Notes under the pieces: model-generated
Told to the model about the DNA's origin: nothing
The model's input: only the letters and a program-made list of their open reading frames with translations
The model's database searches: none
Made by a program: the position numbers and the translations under genes
In this document: positions 1 to 7,301 of the stretch, piece by piece
Layout: every line of letters begins with the position of its first letter
Numbering within the stretch: position 1 is the first letter of the stretch
Assembly: GCA_030838245.1 (NCBI GenBank)
Contig: JAUTXB010000214.1
Coordinates: 1 to 11,280, forward strand
Direction of reading: 5' to 3'
DNA: 11,280 nt
From: Acidimicrobiaceae bacterium
Lineage (GTDB): Bacteria > Actinomycetota > Acidimicrobiia > Acidimicrobiales > RAAP-2

Positions 1-2378
1 TGCTGTTGATCGACCAGCCCGACCAGCAGCGTGAGGATCAAGAGCCCCGACCCGGCCAACAAGGCGGCCCGACGCCGCGCCATCCCGGTCACCATGCGGG
101 CCATGAGCACGAAGAGGATGGGCACGGCCATGGACAGGTAGCGGATGTCGAAGAGATTCCGCTTCACCGAACCGAGGAGGAACAGCACGACGCCGGGCAC
201 CACGACGGCCGCGATGAACAGGGTGGTCACCCGCCGGTTGTGCCGACCTAGCAGCACCAGGGCAAACAGCATCCCGAGCGGCCACAGGGCGGCCAACAGA
301 GCCATGGCCGCATCGGAGTGGTAGCCCAGGACGGCCCAGATCACGTTGGCCAGCGCGGCGTAGATACCGAGGTGGTTGCCATTGAGCGACGTCGCGCTCC
401 CGACCTGTTGGGGAGCGCCGAACCCCTTCCCCGCGGTCTGGTTGACCATGAATTGCTGGTGGGCGAAGGGGAGGAGCGGGGCCAGCCAGACGCCGATGGC
501 CACGGCGGTGACCACCCACCCCACCACCAGGGGGCGCACCGGCTGACCCTTTCGATGGCGCGACCAGATGATGGCCACGAACGCCAGCTGCTGCACGACG
601 ACCTGGAGTATCCCGAAGTACTGGGTCCACACCATGGCGATGCTGGCCAGTGCGTAGACCACCCACGGCCAACGGCCCCCCCGGCGGACGATGCGCACCT
701 GGGCCCACATGGCAATGACGCCGAACAGCATCAACAGCGCGTACATCCGGGCTTCCTGCGAGTACCACACCATGATCGGCGACACGGCCCCGGCCGCGGC
801 GGCGACGGCGCCCGTGCGCCGGTCGTAGGCCTCCCGGCCCAACAGGTAGAGCACCGGGATGACCAGGGTCCCGGCGATGATCGACGGGAGCCGGACCGCC
901 GTCTCTCCCGAGCCGAGCCACCGAACGGCGACCCAGAGGACCGAGAAGTACAGCGGAGGATGCACGTCTGTCGTCCGGAGGTTCTGGATCATCGCCCCGA
1001 AGGGCATCCGGGCCTGATTGACACTGGTGGCCTCGTCGAGCCAGAGACCCCGGGGCACGAGGAGCCGGGTGGCGAAGCCGACCGTGCACGCGGCGATCAG
1101 GGCCAGCGGCACCGGTCGGGTTATCGACGCCATCAGGCTCCGCACCCGCTGGCGCAGCGCGGCCAACCGGAGGGCCTCGGCTGTCCCCAGCGAAACGGTG
1201 AGGCCGGTGACGGCGGCCACCGTCGAGAAAGCCACCGAGCGGGTGTCCCGGCCGAAGTTGACGATCAGCGCCGCCTGGAGAGCCACGGCCAGGATCACCA
1301 GGACCACAGACGACCGGCCCGCGCCGGTCGCACACCGGTGGGCGACCAAGACCCGGGCGATGCCGAGCAGGGCCATGGCCGCCATATAGGGGACGAGGAT
1401 TCCCGCCAGCTCGCGGTACCGGGCACCGAAGAGGGTGACCACCAGCTGTCCGGGGGCCAGAGCCACGACCCCCACCGCCGCGCCACCGATGAGGGCGGTG
1501 ATCGAGAGGGCAGGAACCAGGCCACCACCGTTGCCCCCGGCAGCCCGCGGGAGCAGGACCAATGGAACCGTCATGGTGGCGAACACAGCCAGTCCGCCCA
1601 GCGTGGACAACACGGCGAACTGGCCCGCCTGGCCCGGCGACAGGATGCTGTTGGCTATGAGCAGGTCCTGGTTCTGGGCCACGACCAGAGCGAGGAAGGC
1701 CAACGCGGTCCATCCGGCCAGCCGCGGGACCTGCTCGGCCGCGTGGTCTCCCCTCACCGGCCTACGGGTGGTGCCGGTGGACGTGGATGAGTCGCGCCAG
1801 TGGCGCCGGGCGATCTCCAGGGCGGCGTAGCCGGCGACGGTGACCCCGAGGGCACCGCCCACCGCTCCCGCCACCACCGCCAGCCCGAGCCCGAGGAGCA
1901 GCCGGACGCCGGGCTCGACCACCAGGCTGGCCACCAGGCGGGCGTGCCGATGCCAGCCGTACAGGCGGCCCCGCTCGAGGGCGAGCGTCCCGAGGGCCGG
2001 TCCCGACAGGCCCAGGACCACGACCATCCCGATGGGTAGACGGAGGAGCGGTCCCACCCAGGGGGAGCCGATGACCAGGGCCAGGCCGACGGCGGCCCCA
2101 CCGAAGGCCAGGAGCGGGCGGAGGCGCGCCGCACGAGCGGGCTCGAGTGCGGCCGCCGCGCTGATGGCCGATCCGGGCATGCTGAGCAAGAGGTACAGGG
2201 CGAGGAAGGAAGCGAACTGGGCGAAGGCCCCGGGGGCCAACAGCCGGGCCATGACCAGTGAGAAGGCCATGTTCCCCACGCCGGCGGCAATCTGACCGGA
2301 CGCCACCGCCGCCTGATCGCGGACAACGGACGCCGGGGCTGGGACCCGGGAGCGCAGGCGGGTGCCGACAGCCGTCAC
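1..2378 (-). CDS. Flippase (Wzx/MOP-type) fused to GT-C glycosyltransferase, C-terminus off window
   Basis: One open frame of 792 codons runs from a GTG at 2378 to the window edge without a stop; the C-terminus is missing. Residues about 1-410 are a run of hydrophobic segments, roughly ten to twelve by eye, with phrases typical of polysaccharide flippases (MARLLAPGAFAQFASF near the N-terminus; QDLLIANSILSPGQAGQFAV; LFGARYRELAGILVP). From about residue 416 a second polytopic domain begins with the hallmarks of PMT/ArnT-like GT-C transferases: an acidic pair in the first outer loop (D448-E449 in LWLDEATS), HPPLYF at 473, and WYSQEARMY near 539. GT-C enzymes use polyprenyl-phosphate sugars on the outer membrane face, so the protein may both flip a lipid-linked glycan and glycosylate it there. 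The start is fixed by a GTGA overlap with the pyruvyl transferase stop. Domain families are confident; substrate and flipping activity are inferred. Confidence 0.85.
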   Translation of the reverse strand, partial: MTAVGTRLRSRVPAPASVVRDQAAVASGQIAAGVGNMAFSLVMARLLAPGAFAQFASFLALYLLLSMPGSAISAAAALEPARAARLRPLLAFGGAAVGLALVIGSPWVGPLLRLPIGMVVVLGLSGPALGTLALERGRLYGWHRHARLVASLVVEPGVRLLLGLGLAVVAGAVGGALGVTVAGYAALEIARRHWRDSSTSTGTTRRPVRGDHAAEQVPRLAGWTALAFLALVVAQNQDLLIANSILSPGQAGQFAVLSTLGGLAVFATMTVPLVLLPRAAGGNGGGLVPALSITALIGGAAVGVVALAPGQLVVTLFGARYRELAGILVPYMAAMALLGIARVLVAHRCATGAGRSSVVLVILAVALQAALIVNFGRDTRSVAFSTVAAVTGLTVSLGTAEALRLAALRQRVRSLMASITRPVPLALIAACTVGFATRLLVPRGLWLDEATSVNQARMPFGAMIQNLRTTDVHPPLYFSVLWVAVRWLGSGETAVRLPSIIAGTLVIPVLYLLGREAYDRRTGAVAAAAGAVSPIMVWYSQEARMYALLMLFGVIAMWAQVRIVRRGGRWPWVVYALASIAMVWTQYFGILQVVVQQLAFVAIIWSRHRKGQPVRPLVVGWVVTAVAIGVWLAPLLPFAHQQFMVNQTAGKGFGAPQQVGSATSLNGNHLGIYAALANVIWAVLGYHSDAAMALLAALWPLGMLFALVLLGRHNRRVTTLFIAAVVVPGVVLFLLGSVKRNLFDIRYLSMAVPILFVLMARMVTGMARRRAALLAGSGLLILTLLVGLVDQQ

Positions 2379-3532
2379 GCCGGCCGCCGGGGGGGCATGA
2401 GGGTCGGCAGCGACGGAGCCAGGGGAAGCGCTCCCAACGAGTCGGCCTCGTCGGATCGGCCCCCGGTCAGGAGGACGCGCAGCAGGCGGAATCCTTCTTC
2501 GGCCCGCTCGATCTGCTCCTTGATGGCGGCCGGAGCCGGGCCCGAGCCGCGGAGGGCCATCCGCACCTCGGCCGCCAACACCGCCGGATCGGCATCGACT
2601 GGGGCCGTACGCTGCTCCAGCCGCCGGGCCAGCGCGGCGAGCTTGGGCTCATGGGTGACAGCCACCGACGGGACGCCGGCGGCCGAGGCGGCGATCAGGG
2701 CATGGAACCGCGAGGCGAGCACCGCGCCGACACCGACCATCGACTCGACGGCGCCGCGCAACGTCTGAGGTATCGGCACGACCTCGACCGACGAGCCCAG
2801 GCGGCTGACCAATGCATCGACGATGGCCACGTCGTCCCGGATGGTCGGATCGACGGCTCGTTGCCAGGCCTGGAGCTGAACGGTTACTCCCGACGACGTC
2901 AACCGCCGCACGGTGTCGGTGACCCGATCGATCATGCCCGGCCACCCGTCGGTTCCGGTGGCCAGGGCAGAGGGGACCACCCGGACCGAGTGCTCGGGGG
3001 CGGCCCGGGACTCGCACGGAGGGTCCAGGAGCGTCCAAGCCGGATCGGCTCCGACGCGGAACGGCCCCGGTGCCCCGGCACGGGCCATCTCGGCGGCCGA
3101 CTCGTCGTCTCGCAGGATCAACAGGTCGCCATGACGCACCACGAACCGCGTCAGCGCCTGGGCCCGGCGGTCATCGAAGTGGGCGGCCCCCACCCCGACC
3201 ATGGCCACGGGACGGTGGGCCATCGACGCCGCCGCCACCAGGGCCGAGGCATTGGCCAACAAGGCCAGTGGACGACGGGCCGACGACGGGTGCAGCGTCT
3301 TGAACACCGTGCCCCCGCCCAGCACGATGGCGTCGGCGGCCAGGGCCCGGCGGGCCACGGTGGCGGGGCGCCGGGCGGGGACAGCCTCACAGCCGGCCCG
3401 TTCGGTCGCGGCCGGGTCACTAGTGGTCACAGCCAAATGCCACTCCGGCAGTGCCTTGACGAACGCGTGCATGAGGGCCTCATCCCCGAGGTTGCCTTGG
3501 CCAAAGGCCCCGGCCAACAGTGCGACGGGCAT
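2375..3532 (-). CDS. Polysaccharide pyruvyl transferase (CsaB-like)
   Basis: This is a 385-residue soluble protein of the polysaccharide pyruvyl transferase family, which moves pyruvate from phosphoenolpyruvate to a sugar as a ketal; in Bacillus-type CsaB this decorates cell-wall polymers that bind S-layer proteins. Visible signatures are the N-terminal GQGNLGDEAL (residues 11-20), the nucleotide-fold-like LGGGTVFK (71-78), RDDES (141-145), and the C-terminal SRFHALIAASAAGVPSVAV segment with H277, followed by EPK. Length is close to the family norm. The ATG at 3532 lies inside the end of the preceding GT4 gene (53-base overlap), but a strong AGGAGG just upstream supports it. The stop overlaps the GTG of the flippase fusion by four bases. 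Family assignment is firm; the sugar acceptor is unknown. Confidence 0.9.
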   Translation of the reverse strand: MPVALLAGAFGQGNLGDEALMHAFVKALPEWHLAVTTSDPAATERAGCEAVPARRPATVARRALAADAIVLGGGTVFKTLHPSSARRPLALLANASALVAAASMAHRPVAMVGVGAAHFDDRRAQALTRFVVRHGDLLILRDDESAAEMARAGAPGPFRVGADPAWTLLDPPCESRAAPEHSVRVVPSALATGTDGWPGMIDRVTDTVRRLTSSGVTVQLQAWQRAVDPTIRDDVAIVDALVSRLGSSVEVVPIPQTLRGAVESMVGVGAVLASRFHALIAASAAGVPSVAVTHEPKLAALARRLEQRTAPVDADPAVLAAEVRMALRGSGPAPAAIKEQIERAEEGFRLLRVLLTGGRSDEADSLGALPLAPSLPTLMPPRRPA

Positions 3533-4691
3533 CGATCACCTCCTCGTACAGAGCGACGTGGCGTCGAGCCACGTCTGTCCACGTGCGACCGGAGGCCAGC
3601 GCTCGCGCCGCCGAGCGCAGGCCATCGAGCTGGCCAGGGTCCGAAGCCAGCTCGACCAGGCGCGTGGCCAGGCCGGCCGGGTCGTCGGGAGCGACAAAGG
3701 CTTCGGGCACGTCGACGCAGCGGGCAAACGCCGGCGAGCACAGGACGGGCGTGCCGAAACCGAGGGCCTGGGCGTACGGTCCACTGCTGGCAAACGGACG
3801 CGGGTAGGGAAGCAGCAACACGTCGGCCCCGCCGAACCATCGGGCCACCTCGGTCTCGGGCACATAGCCCACGAAGCGCGCCGTGTCGCTATAGCGCCGA
3901 CGGAGGTCGTCGGCATAGGGATCCCGCCCGGCCAACCGGGGGTGGCTTCCCCCGGCCACGATCAGGTCGACGGCCTCACCGGCGATCGCCGCAGCCTCGA
4001 GCGCCACTTCGAGACCCTTGTAGGGGGACAGGAACCCGAAGCACAGGGCGGTCAGACGGTCCCGACGCAGGCCCGAGGTCTCCTTTGCCCGCTGGGCGGG
4101 AGGCAGGTCGACGATGTCCAGACCCAATGGAACGACGCGAGCATCGGGCACCACCCGTTCGAACGAGCGCTCGTGGACGACGGTGGCAGCCGAGAGGGCC
4201 CGTACCGTCCGCTGCACGGCCGAGAGCCCGGCCCGGGCCACGGGGTGCGGCACTCGGACCCGATGTATTCGCGTGAACTCGCGGTCGACGTCGGCCGGGT
4301 CCACGACCTGGTGCATGGTAACGACCGGGCCCCGCCCGCCCTGGCGGAGACGGGCCAGTGCCGGTGCCACACCGGGGACTGACGCGGGGCCACCGTAGAG
4401 GAAGGTCTCGAACTGCAGGTGCACGATCGGTGCCGCGGTCCGGCGGGCCACGGCTGCCGCGGCAGGGAGGGCGCCGGCGCCGCGCCGGTAGCTTCGCTCC
4501 ACGGTCACTCCGCCGACACTGGCCCGGCTGGGCTCGCCATCGAGCTCGGGGGCCAGCACTCGCACGGACATCCCTTGGTCGGCCAACGCCCCCGACAACC
4601 GTTCGGTGTAAGCCGCCACCCCACTGGGCAGGGTCTCCGTGTCGCGGACGCTGGGATAGGGAGCGACCATGGCTACGTCAGCACCGCTCAT
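3480..4691 (-). CDS. GT4-family glycosyltransferase
   Basis: This 403-residue GT-B fold glycosyltransferase of family GT4 probably adds a sugar from a nucleotide donor to a lipid-linked glycan at the inner membrane face. The N-terminal half has MVAPYPS and SGVAAYTERL (residues 23-32, the glycine-containing acceptor-side loop). The C-terminal half has VVPLGLDI, FGFLSPYKGLEVALEA, FVGYVPETEVARWFGGADVLLLPY and ALGFGTPVL. The usual donor-site E-x7-E is not intact: the position normally occupied by the second Glu is Q308 (AQALGFG), as in some GT4 subgroups. The frame stays open upstream to 4970, but the ATG at 4691 begins exactly at the family N-terminus and overlaps the GT2 stop as ATGA, so it is the chosen start. 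The donor and acceptor sugars cannot be read from the sequence. Confidence 0.9.
   Translation of the reverse strand: MSGADVAMVAPYPSVRDTETLPSGVAAYTERLSGALADQGMSVRVLAPELDGEPSRASVGGVTVERSYRRGAGALPAAAAVARRTAAPIVHLQFETFLYGGPASVPGVAPALARLRQGGRGPVVTMHQVVDPADVDREFTRIHRVRVPHPVARAGLSAVQRTVRALSAATVVHERSFERVVPDARVVPLGLDIVDLPPAQRAKETSGLRRDRLTALCFGFLSPYKGLEVALEAAAIAGEAVDLIVAGGSHPRLAGRDPYADDLRRRYSDTARFVGYVPETEVARWFGGADVLLLPYPRPFASSGPYAQALGFGTPVLCSPAFARCVDVPEAFVAPDDPAGLATRLVELASDPGQLDGLRSAARALASGRTWTDVARRHVALYEEVIDARRTVGRGLWPRQPRG
3539..3544 (-). promoter_or_regulatory. Strong Shine-Dalgarno inside GT4 gene, deciding the pyruvyl transferase start
   Basis: On the minus strand AGGAGGTGATCG directly precedes the ATG at 3532. 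This near-perfect anti-16S match lies within the last codons of the GT4 gene, so the pyruvyl transferase has its own ribosome entry despite the long overlap. It is what makes the 53-base overlap credible rather than a start-calling error. Confidence 0.8.
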
Positions 4692-5431
4692 GCTGCGTCC
4701 TCGAGCGACGGATCCGAGCGGGGTGCCGGTACGGGCAGGGCCCAATGATGCAAGCGAAGGCGAAGCGACGATATGGCCATCCGCCGGGCATCGGCTCCCG
4801 TGCTCAAGCGGGATCCCTCTTGGTCGAGCCATACCGTCGGAACCTCCACGATGCGGTAGCCGAGGCGATCGGCGGTCAACAGGAGGTCCACGTCGAACAG
4901 GAAGTCGCGCGAGGACAACAGGGGCAGCGCCCGCTCGATGACCTCGCGCCGCACCACCTTGGCCCCACACTGGGTGTCCTGGTACGGGAGCCCGAACAAC
5001 AGACGGGTGAGGCGGGCGAACGCCCAGCTGGACACCCGACGAGACCGCGGTCGACGGGTCGGCAGGACGGACGCGGGATGGGAGCGGCTGGCGATGGCTC
5101 CGTCGGCCTCCGACGCCGCGTCCACCAGGCGGAGAAACTCGGCCGGCGGCGTGGCACAGTCCGCATCGACGAACCCGACCAGGTCGGCATCACAGCGTCG
5201 GAACGACTCCATGATCACGCCGCCCTTCCCCAACTTGGGAAACTCGTGCAGTTCGACGCGGGAGTCGACATCGGCGTGTCCCCGCACCACGTCGGCGGTG
5301 CCGTCCGTGCACAGGTCGAGCGCGACCAGGAACCGGGTCCGCGGGTCGACGATGGTGGAGCGGTACGCCCGCAGCGTGCGGTCGATGCGGGCCTCCTCGT
5401 TAAAAGCGGGGATGACGATGTCGATTGGCAT
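4688..5431 (-). CDS. GT2 polyprenyl-phosphate-sugar synthase (DPM1/ALG5-like)
   Basis: This 247-residue GT-A family 2 enzyme resembles dolichyl/polyprenyl-phosphate glucosyl- or mannosyltransferases, which make the lipid monophosphate sugars used by GT-C enzymes. It has IVIPAFNEE at residues 5-13, KLGKGGVI (66-73), the metal-binding DAD at 89-91 within FVDADCATPP, and DTQCGAKVVRREV (152-164), the DTQCG-K signature of this subgroup. There is no C-terminal membrane region, unlike GtrB-type relatives. The ATG at 5431 has AAGGGAG just upstream. It is the first gene of the glycan operon, overlaps the GT4 gene by four bases, and probably supplies the donor for the GT-C domain encoded at the operon's end. 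Glucose versus mannose specificity is not decidable by eye. Confidence 0.9.
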   Translation of the reverse strand: MPIDIVIPAFNEEARIDRTLRAYRSTIVDPRTRFLVALDLCTDGTADVVRGHADVDSRVELHEFPKLGKGGVIMESFRRCDADLVGFVDADCATPPAEFLRLVDAASEADGAIASRSHPASVLPTRRPRSRRVSSWAFARLTRLLFGLPYQDTQCGAKVVRREVIERALPLLSSRDFLFDVDLLLTADRLGYRIVEVPTVWLDQEGSRLSTGADARRMAISSLRLRLHHWALPVPAPRSDPSLEDAA

Positions 5432-5559
5432 GGCTCCCTTTCACGTCTTCGCTGATGATCCCTGCACTGCCGCCGCCACGGCCGATGCACAGGGTCTGAC
5501 CCGAGTGCCCCGTCGGCTCGGCCCGGGGGACGGCCTAGGTCGGGTTCGGCTCGTCGGTT

Positions 5560-5595
5560 CCGGCCGTGCCCGCGGTCCCCGCAGGGCGCGGCCGG
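5560..5595 (-). terminator. Long hairpin after the pseudokinase gene, probable terminator
   Basis: Arms 5560-5575 and 5579-5595 form an almost continuous stem: CCGGCCG/CGGCCGG outside, GCCC/GGGC in the middle and GCGG/CCGC inside, around a 3-base loop. There is one unpaired A (5583) and one imperfect pair (5567/5588). It starts 12 bases after the pseudokinase stop. No T-run follows on the minus strand, so it would be a U-tract-less terminator as often proposed in actinobacteria. It separates the pseudokinase from the GT2 gene, whose start lies 129 bases further on. Confidence 0.55.
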
Positions 5596-5607
5596 CCGGC
5601 GGTTCGC

Positions 5608-7074
5608 TCAGTCGGCCTGGCCGTCGGTCGCGGGGTACGCGGCCCCGGTGGAGCCCGGAGACTGCCACGAGGTACCCATGGGCCCGGCTGGTATCCCAGA
5701 CGTCGTTGACGCTGAGCTGGGACCTGTGCCCGGGCCATCGGGCGAACCGTTGCCGTTGCCCGGCGAACGGTCACCCGTCGCACCGGTCGGCGAGGGATTC
5801 CTCGAAGGAGGCGGCGGATCAGGAAGGCTGCTGAGCGGAGCCGGCGGCGCCGGCGGCGCCGGGACTGCCGGCGGCGTGGTCGTCGTGGGCACCGGGCCCG
5901 GCGTTACCGGCGACATCGGTGGCTCGACGGCAGCGGTCCCACCCGGGGTCGTCGCCGATGCGAGCGAGGCCACCGCCGCCGATCCCGTCGTGGCCGCGAC
6001 AGGCGCGCCGACTGGCGCCGGGGGTGCCACGATCGATGACCCGCTGGCTGTGGTGCGGCTCAACCCGTTTCCGTTGGCGTCCGGCGTGGGACCGGGGGAT
6101 CCGACCGCGCACGACCCCGCTGCCTGGTGCCCGGCCGCACACGAGAGGGCCACGCTGCCTCCACCGAGGGAGTTCAGTCCGAGACCGGCCACGGTCGCCG
6201 AGACGACGACGGTAATCGCTCCCGACGCAAACGCGGTGGCCCGAGAGGTAACCAGGGGTGCTGCCCGCCACCCTCGGACGGGAGCGTCGGCCACCGTTCG
6301 CTCTCGGCCGACGGCGACACCGCGGCCCCGCTCCAACGCGGCTGTCATCTCGCCGGCCGATGCGAACCGCCGGGACGGGTCGGCCTCCATGCTTCGTCCT
6401 ACCGCGTCGATGAGAACCGGGTCGGCGCCTTTACGCAGGCGATCAGCGAGCGATTCGGCGGCTGCAGCCGACAGTTCACCGGGACCGGCACCCGCCAGGG
6501 CACTCAGCAACACGGCACCCAGTGACCAGATGTCGCCGGCTGCCGACGGCGCCGCGCCCGAAAGCGCCTCGGGCGAGGACCACGCCGCTGCACCTCCCCA
6601 ACCAGCCGGCGGCGGGGCCAGGGGCCAAGGGGACAGACGGGCCGAGCCGTCAGCATCGATACCCGCGTGACCGGGATGAAGCGCTCCGAGCTTGATGCCG
6701 GTTCGATGGAGCGCGTCGAGAGCTGAGGCGAGCTCAGCCCCGATCTGCGCCACCCGGCCCGCCGGGTACGGGGCCACGGCCAATTCGGTGGCCAGATCGC
6801 GGCCTGGCCGGTGGAAGGCGACGAAGGAACGAGAGTGGTAGGCACCGCTGTCGTAGGCCGAGATGAGCCGGGGGTGGTCGGCACGCACCAGGCGCGGCCC
6901 GAGCGACCGCCGTCGGCGCGCTGCTCTGCCGTCCGGGTGGAGCGACACGGCGATGCCGGTCGGACTTCCCGACCGGTGGTCCTCGGCGTCGTACACCGCG
7001 AACGACGAGTCGCGGGCAAGCTCGCTCGTCAGCGCGTATCTCGCTCCGAGAACATGGGTGTGATCGGCAGGCAT
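5608..7074 (-). CDS. Membrane-anchored Ser/Thr pseudokinase (PknB-like fold, catalytic residues lost)
   Basis: This 488-residue protein has a PknB-type kinase domain (about 10-250), a transmembrane helix (about 280-300) and a roughly 185-residue Pro/Thr/Ser/Gly-rich tail predicted outside. Kinase ancestry shows in RADHPRLISAYDSG (N-lobe), SSPEALSG (APE region, 166-173), GDIWSLGAVLLSALAG (180-195) and DPSRRFASAGEM. The active site is gone: the P-loop GxGxxG reads ARDSSFAV (20-27), the ATP lysine is S44 (IAVS), the HRD catalytic loop reads LGALHP (129-134), and the DFG position reads SPW (148-150). Two cysteines just outside the helix (C312, C322) could form a disulfide. The ATG at 7074 has AAGGGAG upstream. 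It lies downstream of an ECF sigma gene and upstream of the glycan operon, so a sensing or scaffolding role is plausible but unproven. Confidence 0.82.
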   Translation of the reverse strand: MPADHTHVLGARYALTSELARDSSFAVYDAEDHRSGSPTGIAVSLHPDGRAARRRRSLGPRLVRADHPRLISAYDSGAYHSRSFVAFHRPGRDLATELAVAPYPAGRVAQIGAELASALDALHRTGIKLGALHPGHAGIDADGSARLSPWPLAPPPAGWGGAAAWSSPEALSGAAPSAAGDIWSLGAVLLSALAGAGPGELSAAAAESLADRLRKGADPVLIDAVGRSMEADPSRRFASAGEMTAALERGRGVAVGRERTVADAPVRGWRAAPLVTSRATAFASGAITVVVSATVAGLGLNSLGGGSVALSCAAGHQAAGSCAVGSPGPTPDANGNGLSRTTASGSSIVAPPAPVGAPVAATTGSAAVASLASATTPGGTAAVEPPMSPVTPGPVPTTTTPPAVPAPPAPPAPLSSLPDPPPPSRNPSPTGATGDRSPGNGNGSPDGPGTGPSSASTTSGIPAGPMGTSWQSPGSTGAAYPATDGQAD

Positions 7075-7245
7075 GGCTCCCTTAGGGGTGCTTGTCGGAG
7101 GTTTGGGTCAAGGCGAGCGTCGAACGTTCCAACCCGGTGGGACAGTTGCTCTCTGCTCTCAACTCATCTCGCCCCGTATGTCGGACGACGGCGACTTCTG
7201 TCACGGATCTGGGCAAAGTTGGTCGGCGACCAGCCCCTACGACGC

Positions 7246-7275
7246 GGCCTTACGAAGGCCCCGCCGGAACGGGGC
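7246..7275 (-). terminator. Two overlapping hairpins downstream of the sigma-linked small gene
   Basis: GGCCTT-ACG-AAGGCC (7246-7260) and GCCCCG-CCGGAA-CGGGGC (7258-7275) share three bases, so they cannot both form fully. They begin 27 bases after the stop of the 94-residue gene on the minus strand. There is no T-run, so this could be a weak terminator or an attenuator-like switch in front of the pseudokinase gene. The rest of the 227-base gap shows no gene and no convincing promoter. Confidence 0.35.
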
Positions 7276-7301
7276 GAGCGATCGACGCGAAGGCTCGGTT
7301 T

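Noticed and set aside
318..1790. 490-codon plus-strand open frame
   Set aside because: It is antisense to the flippase/GT-C gene. Its translation is His/Gly/Asp/Arg-rich with no recognisable domain, as expected from the opposite strand of GC-rich coding DNA, while the minus frame gives clear membrane domains and motifs.
2258..4276. 672-codon plus-strand open frame across two genes
   Set aside because: It runs antisense through both the pyruvyl transferase and the GT4 gene, is Arg/Pro/Gly-rich and low in complexity, and has no family signature.
4692..4970. N-terminal extension of the GT4 protein by 93 residues
   Set aside because: It overlaps the GT2 gene out of frame and is Arg/Gly-rich. 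The ATG at 4691 matches the GT4 N-terminus and couples to the GT2 stop.
5648..6670. 340-codon plus-strand open frame rich in Gly/Ala/Pro, PE_PGRS-like at first sight
   Set aside because: It is the antisense of the pseudokinase tail and kinase domain. The minus frame has the ribosome binding site, kinase landmarks and membrane helix.
7101..7130. Promoter for the pseudokinase gene (TTGACC, or GGAAC as an ECF -35)
   Set aside because: No -10 element at suitable spacing follows either hexamer on the minus strand. The GAACGTTC palindrome at 7122-7129 is short enough to be chance.
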